12,488 bases of DNA from Verrucomicrobiota bacterium (GTDB lineage: Bacteria > Verrucomicrobiota > Verrucomicrobiia > Limisphaerales > JAHEOI01). The notes below the pieces were generated by a model. It searched no databases and was not told where the DNA came from. It saw only the letters and a list, made by a program, of their open reading frames with translations. Each line of letters begins with the position of its first letter. The first letter of the stretch is position 1. The position numbers and the translations under genes were made by a program. The DNA is taken from assembly GCA_018610125.1 (NCBI GenBank), contig JAHEOI010000354.1:1-12488 (forward strand). The letters are read 5' to 3'. Shown here piece by piece: positions 1 to 6,658 of this stretch.

Positions 1-2660
1 AAAAATTCGACCCAATCGCCGACCCCCAAGTCCTCCGAGGGGCATTCGACCGTGACGCTGATGCCGGGATCGGTGGACAGCGGACAAACCGCGGTTGAGC
101 TGCTCGAGATCGTCTCGCCGCACGCCGTCCCACCGGAGGCGTTGAGCGTGTTCACCAGCTCACAGCAGTTTTCTTCGTTCGGAACCGTGATCGTGTAATC
201 AAATGACACCGTTTCACCCGGCTCGAGACTGACAGGCCCGAAGACTTCTGCTTCCTCACTCGGCTCTCCGTCTTTTACAACGAACGTGTTGGAAACCACC
301 ACGTCGGTCAAGGTCACGTCCCCGTCGTTCACGAGCGATCCCGTAAACGTCGCATCCTCACCGCTTACCAGCGGTCCGGTCGGACAATTATTATTGACCG
401 TGAGCTTCGGGGTCGTGTCCACGGGGCAAGTCGAAGTCACACTGTCTTGCGCCGTCTTGTCACCGCAAAGACTCGCGCCTTCAACGGTCACGGTGTCGGC
501 ACCGCAGAACCCTGTCGGCACGGTGTAGCTTCCCATGTAGCTGATCGTTTCGCCCGGAGCGAGGTTGATCGGCCCGACGAAGGGCGAATCTCGTCCCGGA
601 ACGTCGCTGTAAACAACAACGCCCTGGAGGGTGATGTTGCCGGTATTCTCGACAGTACCGCTATAGGTCAAAGTCTCACCCGGCGCCACCGCGTCGTCCG
701 GACACTCCTTCGTGATGTCAAGCTCGGGCTCAAACAGGACCGGGCAACGTGTGGTCGAGCTATCCTCAACGGTCTCGCCCGTGCAGACATCGACGCCTTC
801 ACCGCGAAGGGTGTTTTCGACTTCGCAGCAATCGGTCGGGACAGGATAACTTCCGGAGAAGTCAGCCGACTCACCCGGCTCAAGCGTACCGACATTGGCC
901 ACTTGCGTGCCTTCCTCCGGTCGCTCGCTGAATACGACAACCTCTTCCAAGGTGATGTTCCCTGTGTTCTTAACCGTTCCCGTGTAATTGAGGTTCGAGC
1001 CTTGCTCGACCGCATTTTCCGGGCATTGGCTGGTCACTTGGATGCTGGGCCGTGTCAATAGCGGGCACTCCGCGGAAGTCGTCGCGGTGACTGTGGCATC
1101 ACTGCAAGCATCATTCCCGCTGGCCTCGAATTGGGTCGTTACCGTGCATGCGTTGATCCCTTCGGGAGCGATGACCGTTGCACTAAACGATGCGCTTTGT
1201 CCCGGAGCCAGCTCGCTGGGCCCGGAAACTTCGGTCGTTTCCCCGGCGAATTGGCGGACAACCGTCACGCCATTCAGGGTCACGTCGCCGGTATTGCTGA
1301 CAGTCCCTGTGATGTTGAGCTCGTGTCCCGGCAAGACGGGCTCGTCCGGACATTGCGCATTCACCTCGATGTTGGGATTGGTCTGCAACGTGCACTCACT
1401 GCTCGCTTCGTCGAAAACGTTGCGATCGCCGCAGACCGAAGTCCCTTGGGCGGTCACTAAGCTCTCCACAGTGCAGGCATCGCTCGGGGCCGGGAAGCTG
1501 CCACTGAAGCTTCGAGACTCACCCGGAGCGAGCGATTCGACCGAGATCACTTCCGATTGCGGACTCGGTTGCTCCGAGACGACCGTCACATTCTGAAGCG
1601 TCACATCCCCCGTGTTTCGAACCGTACCGGAGAAATTGACAGGCTCTCCGGCAGCCGCTGGACTGTCCGGACAGCTTTGGGTCACCTCGATCGCAGGGTT
1701 GATATCCACCAAGCAGCTCGTATCAGTCGAGTCGCTGACCTCCTCATCGGTGCAGATATCGATGCCGGTCGCTGTCGTCGTATCGCTCACCTCGCAAACG
1801 TCCGCCGGAGCGGTCTCACGCTGCGAAAATTCGAAGACCTCACCCGGCTCGAGTCGCCCGATATCAAGCACGCGGTCACCATCCTGCGGGAAATCGCTGG
1901 AGACCCGAACATTACGGAGGGTGATGTTGCCTGTGTTCTCGACGGTGCCTTGGAAGGTGAGCTCCTCACCGGCAACGATTTCGTCGGGGCAACTCTTTGT
2001 CACTTGGATCGAAGGCGCGGTTGTAATCGGGCAATTGACCGAGGAGCTGGCCTGGACATCGGTGCCACAGACGCTCTGGGCGCTGGCATCGACTCGAGTA
2101 CTGACTTCACAATTTTGACCCACTGTGATCGTGCCGTTAAAGTTGGCGGTCGCACCCGGAGCCAGCGAATCGAGATCCAAGACAACGGTCCCACTGGAGG
2201 GCTTGTTACTGACGACTTGGACGCCGTTCAGGGTAACATTGCCGGTATTGCGCACCGTCCCGGTGTAAACGAGGTCCTGTCCCGGCGCCGCGGGTGAAGT
2301 CGGACATTGAACCTCAACGTCGATGTTCGGATTGAGCGTCAGCTCACACGTTGCTTGGGCAGAAGCACTCACCGATTCGGGAGTCGGGAGGGTGTCCCGG
2401 CCGGTTGCGACGACCTCGGAGGTCGATGGCTCGCACGGCTGAGTCGGGGTATAACTTCCGGTAAACTCCCTTGATTCACCCACATCCAAGCTGATTGATT
2501 CGAAAAGTGTCGTCTCGACACCACCCACGTTATGGTTGACCGCGACTTCCACTAACGGGGCGTCACCGCAATTCGTCACGGTCCCACTGAACTCAATTTG
2601 AGCCGATTCACCCTCGCCCGGAACACATTCGAGAGTCACATCGATGCAAGGCCGCCGCAC
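1..2660 (-). repeat. Coding tandem repeat, about 320 nt (about 107 aa) per unit, nine starts
   Basis: Units begin about every 315-342 bases, with the first-Cys codons near 2626, 2305, 1990, 1672, 1351, 1024, 703, 385 and 43. The similarity is clearest at protein level. At DNA level only the stretch encoding the N-T-G-N-I-T-L core stays obviously alike (for example near 620-660, 950-980, 1280-1310, 1920-1945 and 2230-2260). This indicates old duplications followed by divergence, not a recent satellite-like array. The last unit is cut by the window edge. Confidence 0.85.
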
Positions 2661-3182
2661 GATGGTATTGACTTGCTGTTGAGCGCTACCGCGGCTCGGG
2701 GTCTCGTTCTGCTGAATCACCCCGTCCGTTTCCGCGGTCGCCGAGGCAAAGCTCTGTTTTCCTGCTTCCCCTTCCACGAGATCCTGCTCTCGGATCTTGT
2801 AGCTCACGACGTCTTCGTAGAAGTCGCTTTGACCCGGGTCGAGGTTGGTCCGATTCAACTCAATCTCATGCTCCTGCCCATCCGGGGTCGTGATGGAGGC
2901 CTTAATGTCGGTAACCCGACAGGCTGGGAATTCCTCGTTAAAAACGCTGGCGCTGTAGGTCACCGTGTCACCGACATGCGCCACCTCAGTGGAGGCAAAC
3001 AGGGCAATGCCCAATCCGCTTCCCCGACATCCGGGCGGGTCTTGCGCTTGCGCCGTGTTCAGTAAGGCGCCGCAGCTCATAAGAATTCCTAAACAAATGT
3101 AGGAAATTTTCTTAGGCAGAGCGACCGCTTTACTATTCAGCGCGGTCTTAAATTTCCATTTATCGGGCTCGTTTCGTTTCAT
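1..3182 (-). CDS. Giant secreted Cys-rich DUF11-like repeat protein (3' end outside window)
   Basis: This frame is open without a stop from the ATG at 3182 to the left edge, giving 1060 codons with no C-terminus. The start is supported by AAAGG five bases upstream. The N-terminus is a signal peptide with a long basic n-region (about residues 1-25), a hydrophobic core (26-42) and a probable AQA cleavage site near residue 46. A first beta-rich domain (about 47-175) is followed by at least nine Ig-like repeats. Their leading Cys-Pro (Cys-Val in the first) falls at Cys186, 293, 398, 504, 611, 720, 827, 933 and 1047. Each repeat carries a G-T-V-x-N-T-G-(N/D)-(V/I)-T-L core, as in DUF11/DUF7507 families, then an L-(A/E)-P-G turn and three further cysteines. 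Such domains usually occur in cell-surface or extracellular proteins; the exact role is unknown. Because the C-terminus is missing, the anchor (PEP-CTERM, type IX signal, autotransporter or other) cannot be judged. Confidence 0.88.
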   Translation of the reverse strand, partial: MKRNEPDKWKFKTALNSKAVALPKKISYICLGILMSCGALLNTAQAQDPPGCRGSGLGIALFASTEVAHVGDTVTYSASVFNEEFPACRVTDIKASITTPDGQEHEIELNRTNLDPGQSDFYEDVVSYKIREQDLVEGEAGKQSFASATAETDGVIQQNETPSRGSAQQQVNTIVRRPCIDVTLECVPGEGESAQIEFSGTVTNCGDAPLVEVAVNHNVGGVETTLFESISLDVGESREFTGSYTPTQPCEPSTSEVVATGRDTLPTPESVSASAQATCELTLNPNIDVEVQCPTSPAAPGQDLVYTGTVRNTGNVTLNGVQVVSNKPSSGTVVLDLDSLAPGATANFNGTITVGQNCEVSTRVDASAQSVCGTDVQASSSVNCPITTAPSIQVTKSCPDEIVAGEELTFQGTVENTGNITLRNVRVSSDFPQDGDRVLDIGRLEPGEVFEFSQRETAPADVCEVSDTTTATGIDICTDEEVSDSTDTSCLVDINPAIEVTQSCPDSPAAAGEPVNFSGTVRNTGDVTLQNVTVVSEQPSPQSEVISVESLAPGESRSFSGSFPAPSDACTVESLVTAQGTSVCGDRNVFDEASSECTLQTNPNIEVNAQCPDEPVLPGHELNITGTVSNTGDVTLNGVTVVRQFAGETTEVSGPSELAPGQSASFSATVIAPEGINACTVTTQFEASGNDACSDATVTATTSAECPLLTRPSIQVTSQCPENAVEQGSNLNYTGTVKNTGNITLEEVVVFSERPEEGTQVANVGTLEPGESADFSGSYPVPTDCCEVENTLRGEGVDVCTGETVEDSSTTRCPVLFEPELDITKECPDDAVAPGETLTYSGTVENTGNITLQGVVVYSDVPGRDSPFVGPINLAPGETISYMGSYTVPTGFCGADTVTVEGASLCGDKTAQDSVTSTCPVDTTPKLTVNNNCPTGPLVSGEDATFTGSLVNDGDVTLTDVVVSNTFVVKDGEPSEEAEVFGPVSLEPGETVSFDYTITVPNEENCCELVNTLNASGGTACGETISSSSTAVCPLSTDPGISVTVECPSEDLGVGDWVEF

Positions 3183-3187
3183 GTTAA

Positions 3188-3192
3188 CCTTT
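3188..3192 (-). promoter_or_regulatory. Ribosome binding site of the repeat-protein gene
   Basis: On the minus strand AAAGG lies five bases before the ATG at 3182. It fixes the start upstream of the signal peptide, despite the unusually long n-region that this start implies. Confidence 0.6.
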
Positions 3193-3297
3193 AGTTTTTT
3201 CTGATGCAGCTACTTAACTGCTGTATTTGACTTCACCTAGGCAGCAGGACCGCAAAATCACAGGGGACATTGGGGTCCCTCAATCCTGGATCAAGCT

Positions 3298-3314
3298 GGT
3301 TCCCTTGGTTCCCT
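3298..3314. promoter_or_regulatory. Direct repeat GGTTCCCT-t-GGTTCCCT, possible operator
   Basis: Two perfect 8-base copies are spaced nine bases apart, about 115-130 bases before the start of the giant secreted protein. Short tandem half-sites are typical of some activator binding sites, but no regulator can be named. It could be chance. Confidence 0.2.
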
Positions 3315-3328
3315 AGGACAACGCTCGA

Positions 3329-3362
3329 CCTAGCTGATCGCTTGCTTACTCCTCAGGCTAGG
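3329..3362. other. Imperfect inverted repeat (hairpin) in leader
   Basis: CCTAGC at 3329-3334 pairs with GCTAGG at 3357-3362. It is extended inward by TGA/TCA with one bulged G, around a loop of about 15 bases. No T-run follows on the minus strand, so it is not a standard terminator. It may be an RNA structure or a protein-binding site. Confidence 0.3.
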
Positions 3363-3440
3363 CCAATGGCGGGTCTTGTTGTTTTAATCTGACCGCTAAT
3401 TGCGCTGCCAGAATACCGAACCGCTCGGCACGAGACAAGG

Positions 3441-3478
3441 AAAAAATACCAGCCACCTTTTGAGCAACAATCGGTTGG
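3441..3478 (-). terminator. Possible weak terminator after MauE-like gene
   Basis: Just after the stop of the MauE-like gene the minus strand has a weakly paired region (ACC/GGT arms with an internal loop) followed by a run of six T (3441-3446 as A on the plus strand). The T-run and position are right, but the stem is poor, so the call is tentative. Confidence 0.22.
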
Positions 3479-3480
3479 GT

Positions 3481-3984
3481 TTATGGATTACGAGGTCGGG
3501 TGACGGTCAAACCGATGGCCACGACCGAGAGCGCCGCGTTCTCGGCCAGCTTACGACAAACGTGCACTGCTCCGCTTCCGCATCCGCAATCGAATTGAAT
3601 GGCGCAGAAGGCCAGTGATTGAGTCTCATAAACTGCCAGGGCCCGGTCGGTCACGATCACTGAAAACGCCAAGAGCAAGATTGCCAGTAACGCCGATGTC
3701 CCGCGAACGCCAATTCCCGCAATGAGTAATAATCCACAAAACACCTCCACCCACGGGAGAAATGCCGCCACCCCGTTGAGAAGCCAAGGCTTCGCTGTCA
3801 GGTCATACTCACGAAGGACTTTAAGAAATGCGACGGGATCGATCGCCTTTTGAACGCCTAAATAGAGAAAAATACCGCCCAACCCGAGCCGAAGCAAAAC
3901 ACGCAGCCAATCAAGCCAACCCATTGGCCGTCGCCACTCACAAAGTGTGGTTTTCCGTCTGCCTTCTTGGTCGATCTGTCCCAT
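3481..3984 (-). CDS. MauE/DoxX-family redox-associated membrane protein
   Basis: The 167-residue protein has four predicted membrane segments (about 24-42, 68-90, 93-113, 146-163) and fits the MauE/DoxX-like family in size and layout. The conserved Lys-Ala-x-Asp-Pro after the first segment and the Cys-Gly-Cys-Gly motif (Cys133, Cys135) with nearby Cys127 and Cys143 are typical of MauE-like proteins. MauE acts in the inner membrane and is required, with the thioredoxin-like MauD, to mature the disulfide-rich small subunit of methylamine dehydrogenase. No other mau gene is present here, so a general thiol-redox role is more likely. Its neighbours are a periplasmic rhodanese upstream and a Cys-rich secreted protein downstream. 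The first 20 residues are charged and have no clear RBS, so Met21 (position 3924) is an equally likely and perhaps better start. Confidence 0.8.
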   Translation of the reverse strand: MGQIDQEGRRKTTLCEWRRPMGWLDWLRVLLRLGLGGIFLYLGVQKAIDPVAFLKVLREYDLTAKPWLLNGVAAFLPWVEVFCGLLLIAGIGVRGTSALLAILLLAFSVIVTDRALAVYETQSLAFCAIQFDCGCGSGAVHVCRKLAENAALSVVAIGLTVTRPRNP

Positions 3985-4105
3985 CTTTAGACTGATTGCT
4001 TGCTTCTGTGGAATAGTTTCTCACTCAAGGGTCCCCTCAAAAAGACTGTCGACATCGCCGCCCTACCCGCGACGCAAAGACCCGGAAGCATCACCCCTTC
4101 TCAGG

Positions 4106-4759
4106 TCATCGTCCTTCGGGCATCGTCCTTCGGGCATCGTCCTTCCCACGTGACGGCAGTGTTTCATCGGGATTGCGCTCGCCTGTCACGATCGGCATGC
4201 TCGCCGCGCGCCAGGCGGTGATACCACCGATATAGACATGGATCTTCTCAGCGGGAACCCCCAAGTCGCGCAGTCCCATGGCTGCCATTTCACTATCTTG
4301 GCAATCGGCACCTTGACAATAGACAATAATCGTTTCCGCCTTTTCGCAAACCGGGAGAACCGTTCCCAGGTAAGCCTCTATCCGATAATGGCTAAAGGGA
4401 TAAGCCCCGGGGATATGTCCCTGCCGGTATTTCGACTTCCCGCGAGCGTCGATAAAAACGACCTTACCGTTTCGATGCTGTTTCCCCCCGAAGAATTGAA
4501 CCACCCGATCATGCGAGATCGCCTGCAAGCCGTTCGCCTTAAGTCGCTCCACAACCCCATCCTTCGACGAGCCTGCGTCCTCGGACGACCCCTCATGCGC
4601 CCCCGAGGTTTTCGTTTCGCTCGCTGTGTCAGCGGTCGGGAAATAGTCGCGGGTCAACGATAGCCCAACCGGAGAAATCGAATTGGCGGCCACCGCGAAG
4701 CCGACCGAGAGCACCAGGACGATACCCGTTTGCTTTGCCACTACCTTCACTTCGTTCAT
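4106..4759 (-). CDS. Membrane-anchored periplasmic rhodanese-like protein with Cys-x4-Cys loop
   Basis: This 217-residue protein has an N-terminal hydrophobic segment (about 11-28) acting as signal anchor or signal peptide, a low-complexity Ser/Glu/Ala linker (about 43-68), and one rhodanese domain (about 76-192). The domain shows F-I-D-A-R near 102-106, G-H-I-P-G-A near 114-119, the active-site strand ending Val-Tyr-Cys148, and G-G-I-T-A-W near 178-183. Rhodaneses move sulfane sulfur through a Cys-persulfide. Here the loop reads C-Q-G-A-D-C-Q-D-S, about two residues longer than the usual C-x-x-G-x-R-S, and has a second cysteine (Cys153). That suggests a dithiol or redox role. The gene starts five bases after the stop of the small membrane-protein gene, so coupling is likely. 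Its 3' end lies inside a 14-nt tandem repeat. Confidence 0.85.
   Translation of the reverse strand: MNEVKVVAKQTGIVLVLSVGFAVAANSISPVGLSLTRDYFPTADTASETKTSGAHEGSSEDAGSSKDGVVERLKANGLQAISHDRVVQFFGGKQHRNGKVVFIDARGKSKYRQGHIPGAYPFSHYRIEAYLGTVLPVCEKAETIIVYCQGADCQDSEMAAMGLRDLGVPAEKIHVYIGGITAWRAASMPIVTGERNPDETLPSRGKDDARRTMPEGR
4107..4146. repeat. 14-nt tandem repeat, about 2.8 copies, at 3' end of rhodanese gene
   Basis: Two complete copies of CATCGTCCTTCGGG (4107-4120, 4121-4134) are followed by a partial third (4135-4145). The unit is not a multiple of three, so successive copies are read in different frames, and the gene's stop codon falls in the last-read copy. Confidence 0.85.
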
Positions 4760-4764
4760 CTTAT

Positions 4765-4947
4765 CTAGCGATTCAGAAGATAGAGCACCGCCGCCATGCT
4801 TAGCGCCACCAATCCCCCGACGAGTATGGACCAGACGAGATGCTTCCAGACTCGCTTTTTCGTCCGCTTGCTCATCGTTCGCAAGAACCGCGACCGCTTA
4901 CGGCCGGATGAGCTCCTCTTTGGCTCTACGTTAGCAGATGTCGCCAT
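4765..4947 (-). CDS. Small basic single-pass membrane protein
   Basis: The 60-residue product has a strongly basic N-terminal half (more than ten Arg/Lys between residues 10 and 35) and one hydrophobic segment at about 36-57, so an N-in membrane topology is expected. I do not recognise a family. The frame is open further upstream to an ATG at 5040 that sits next to the stop of the phosphodiesterase gene (91 residues). That extension uses AGA, AGG and CTA codons and is AT-rich, unlike its neighbours, and two GAGGAG motifs (4961-4966, 4971-4976) sit between the two starts. I therefore prefer the ATG at 4947, although the nearer motif is 13 bases away, which is longer than ideal. It is followed at once by the rhodanese gene. 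Confidence 0.55.
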   Translation of the reverse strand: MATSANVEPKRSSSGRKRSRFLRTMSKRTKKRVWKHLVWSILVGGLVALSMAAVLYLLNR

Positions 4948-5041
4948 GCCACCCACCAATCTCCTCAATTCTCCTCTGAAATTTGGTTTGCTACCTTGTT
5001 TATCGCTTCTTAGCTTGGATGGCAAGCAAAAGAAGTTCAAA

Positions 5042-5824
5042 TTACTTGAAATGCCGAAGGGCTATCGCCTTCCAGATCCGGGCGGGATTGTCGGTAATTA
5101 GCCCGTCGACCCCGCACGCTAACCAGTAAACAGCCGCGCTCGGCCGATTGATCGTGTAAACCCAGACTTTGACGCTGCGTTGACGGGCCGCTTCAATCGC
5201 CTCCTCATCAACATCTTGGCTCCAGACAACGACCCGACAGCCAATCTCCGGAAGTGCATCCAGGAAACGGCAGCTCAACCTGCGTTCCTCCGGAGGCAAA
5301 GGATCGCCATCAAAGCGACTCGGAGGGCCAAGAGCCCCCAAAGCAATCCCTGGATTCAGCTCATTCACTCGCTTGAGGAAATCCCAATCGAAGGATTGGA
5401 CCATCACTTCCGTCGCGAGGTTTGCTTGATTCAAGAGCTTGACCAGGGTCGCCGCATCCCCTGATTTCTGTTCGATCAGCGCCACCGATTCTCCTCGGAT
5501 GACCTCAAGGGCGCTCGTAAGGGTCGGCACCCCGGTATTTGAATAAAGCGGATCAAACCAGCTCCCGGCGTCAAGGTCTCGGAGCCTTTCCAACGACGTT
5601 TTGCCAACGGCAATCCCCGTGCTTCCCCATTTCGCGCCGGCGTTCGTGGTCCTATCCAGCGTAGCATCATGGATCGCCACCGGCACCCCGTCACACGAAT
5701 GCCGGTAATCCAGCTCTACCAAGTCCGCGCCCGCTCTTGCGGCAGCCTTAAAAGCCGGCACCGTGTTTTCAGGGGCTATCTGACTATAACCGCGATGAGC
5801 AATGACACAGGGGCGATTGATCAT
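5042..5824 (-). CDS. Glycerophosphodiester phosphodiesterase (UgpQ-like)
   Basis: This 260-residue protein belongs to the GDPD family with a TIM-barrel fold. It hydrolyses glycerophosphodiesters (deacylated phospholipids) to glycerol-3-phosphate and an alcohol, using a divalent metal. The diagnostic residues are visible: His10-Arg11-Gly at the N-terminus, Glu19-Asn20-Thr21, Glu37-x-Asp39 for metal binding, His52-Asp53, and the C-terminal G-V-D-G-L-I-T-D-N-P signature. There is no signal peptide, so it is probably cytoplasmic like UgpQ and unlike periplasmic GlpQ. Length is normal and the domain is intact. It lies 33 bases after the coiled-coil membrane-protein gene. The start has no obvious RBS, but any later start would remove the HRG motif. 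Confidence 0.93.
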   Translation of the reverse strand: MINRPCVIAHRGYSQIAPENTVPAFKAAARAGADLVELDYRHSCDGVPVAIHDATLDRTTNAGAKWGSTGIAVGKTSLERLRDLDAGSWFDPLYSNTGVPTLTSALEVIRGESVALIEQKSGDAATLVKLLNQANLATEVMVQSFDWDFLKRVNELNPGIALGALGPPSRFDGDPLPPEERRLSCRFLDALPEIGCRVVVWSQDVDEEAIEAARQRSVKVWVYTINRPSAAVYWLACGVDGLITDNPARIWKAIALRHFK

Positions 5825-5857
5825 AATGAGACACGAGGCCCCGAGGCCAAGCCGACA

Positions 5858-6658
5858 CTACAATGCCTTGTCAAAGAGATCCCGCAACGCGTCGCGCTCC
5901 ATGTGCTCCTCAACGGTCTTGGCCTGTGATCGCCGAGCGGTGGTTTTGATCTCCTGAACAATGCTCTCCACGTCAATCTCGAGCAGATCGTCACCCGCTG
6001 CCGACTCGGCATCGGCCAGACGGCGCGCTCGACGCAAGGCTACCGAAAGCTGCTGCCGTTTCTTCCTGAAGGTCTCCAAACGCCCTCGCAACGCCTTTTG
6101 AAGGCGCTTAATCTCCATCAGCTCCTTCAAACGCAAAAAGGCCGCGGAATCGGTTTCCACGTTCTCAAAGCGATCGTATCCAAACGATCGGAGCGCCTGG
6201 ACGGTTTCTTCGCGATCCTTCTGGAGACGCTTTAATTCCGCTTCCCCTTGTTCGATCCGCTCCTCAAGGTCGTTTAAGACCTGTTCGATTCGAGCCGTCT
6301 TGCTTTCGGCTTCGGATGGCAAGATCCGATCGCCCAATCGGCTTAACACCGGTGCTCCCATGACGACCCCCAGGATCAAGAGCACCAAAGCCGGGACCAC
6401 ACCACGACGCTCCGGCTGCAACAGCACACCGATTGCCGGAAGGACCAAGCCGGCGAATGCCCCCAATCGCATGCCCGTCCAAAAGTCCTCGAGCAGACGC
6501 CCCAATGCCATTCCCCAAACAAGCGCGGCCACGAGCGCAAAACCGACTCCCAATCCCTTTCCGCCACCCTTTCCTTGCTTCTGTCGAGAGATCAGAATCA
6601 CCGCATACGCAACCAAGAAAACCCCGGCCGCCAACAATGCCCACGTCATGCCGCTCAT
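5858..6658 (-). CDS. Four-TM membrane protein with C-terminal coiled coil, unknown function
   Basis: The 266-residue protein has four hydrophobic segments (about 4-24, 35-53, 62-80, 86-105) followed by a long charged helical region with heptad-like spacing (about 119-160 and 172-216) and an acidic/basic tail. I do not recognise a family. The start is well defined: AAGGAGGG lies three bases upstream, and the ATG overlaps the stop of the preceding gene by four bases. Co-translation with that gene, which also encodes an anchored coiled-coil protein, suggests that the two proteins form a complex through their helices. With an even number of membrane segments the coiled coil would be on the same side as the N-terminus, probably cytoplasmic, but this is a prediction. 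Confidence 0.8.
   Translation of the reverse strand: MSGMTWALLAAGVFLVAYAVILISRQKQGKGGGKGLGVGFALVAALVWGMALGRLLEDFWTGMRLGAFAGLVLPAIGVLLQPERRGVVPALVLLILGVVMGAPVLSRLGDRILPSEAESKTARIEQVLNDLEERIEQGEAELKRLQKDREETVQALRSFGYDRFENVETDSAAFLRLKELMEIKRLQKALRGRLETFRKKRQQLSVALRRARRLADAESAAGDDLLEIDVESIVQEIKTTARRSQAKTVEEHMERDALRDLFDKAL

Larger units (their letters stand above)
3183..3480 (-). other. 298-nt non-coding leader between MauE-like gene and repeat-protein gene
   Basis: No convincing gene is seen on either strand. The stretch is lower in GC than its surroundings near the start codon and holds a cluster of small symmetric elements: a CCTAGC/GCTAGG inverted repeat (3329-3362), a direct repeat of GGTTCCCT (3298-3314), an AGGGAC/GTCCC inverted repeat (3262-3280) and a short CAGC/GCTG inverted repeat just upstream of the RBS. 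The promoter of the giant gene must lie here or further upstream, but I see no strong -35/-10 pair. A structured 5' UTR is possible; it matches no riboswitch consensus I could recognise. Confidence 0.5.

Noticed and set aside
447..2297. Plus-strand open frames of about 200-246 codons in the repeat region (447-1061, 988-1596, 1557-2297)
   Set aside because: They recur because the underlying gene is repetitive. The minus-strand frame is continuous over 1060 codons with signal peptide, RBS and conserved repeats.
3090..3182. Lipoprotein signal (L-M-S-C at residues 34-37) in the giant protein
   Set aside because: Met at the second lipobox position is uncommon, and the hydrophobic stretch continues past the Cys to a good A-x-A site. 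Signal peptidase I cleavage is preferred, though not proven.
3380..3420. Sigma-54-like site (TGGCA...GC) on the minus strand in the leader
   Set aside because: The GG and GC elements are one base too far apart and the -12 element reads TTAGC, not TTGC.
1..3480. CRISPR array or IS element as an explanation for the repetitive left part
   Set aside because: Repeat units are about 320 bases, diverged, coding and in frame. No short identical repeats with spacers, no terminal inverted repeats and no transposase are seen.
3481..3984. Methylamine-utilisation (mau) operon
   Set aside because: Only a MauE-like membrane protein is present. No MauA, MauB, MauD or MauG genes occur in the window, so methylamine metabolism is not supported.
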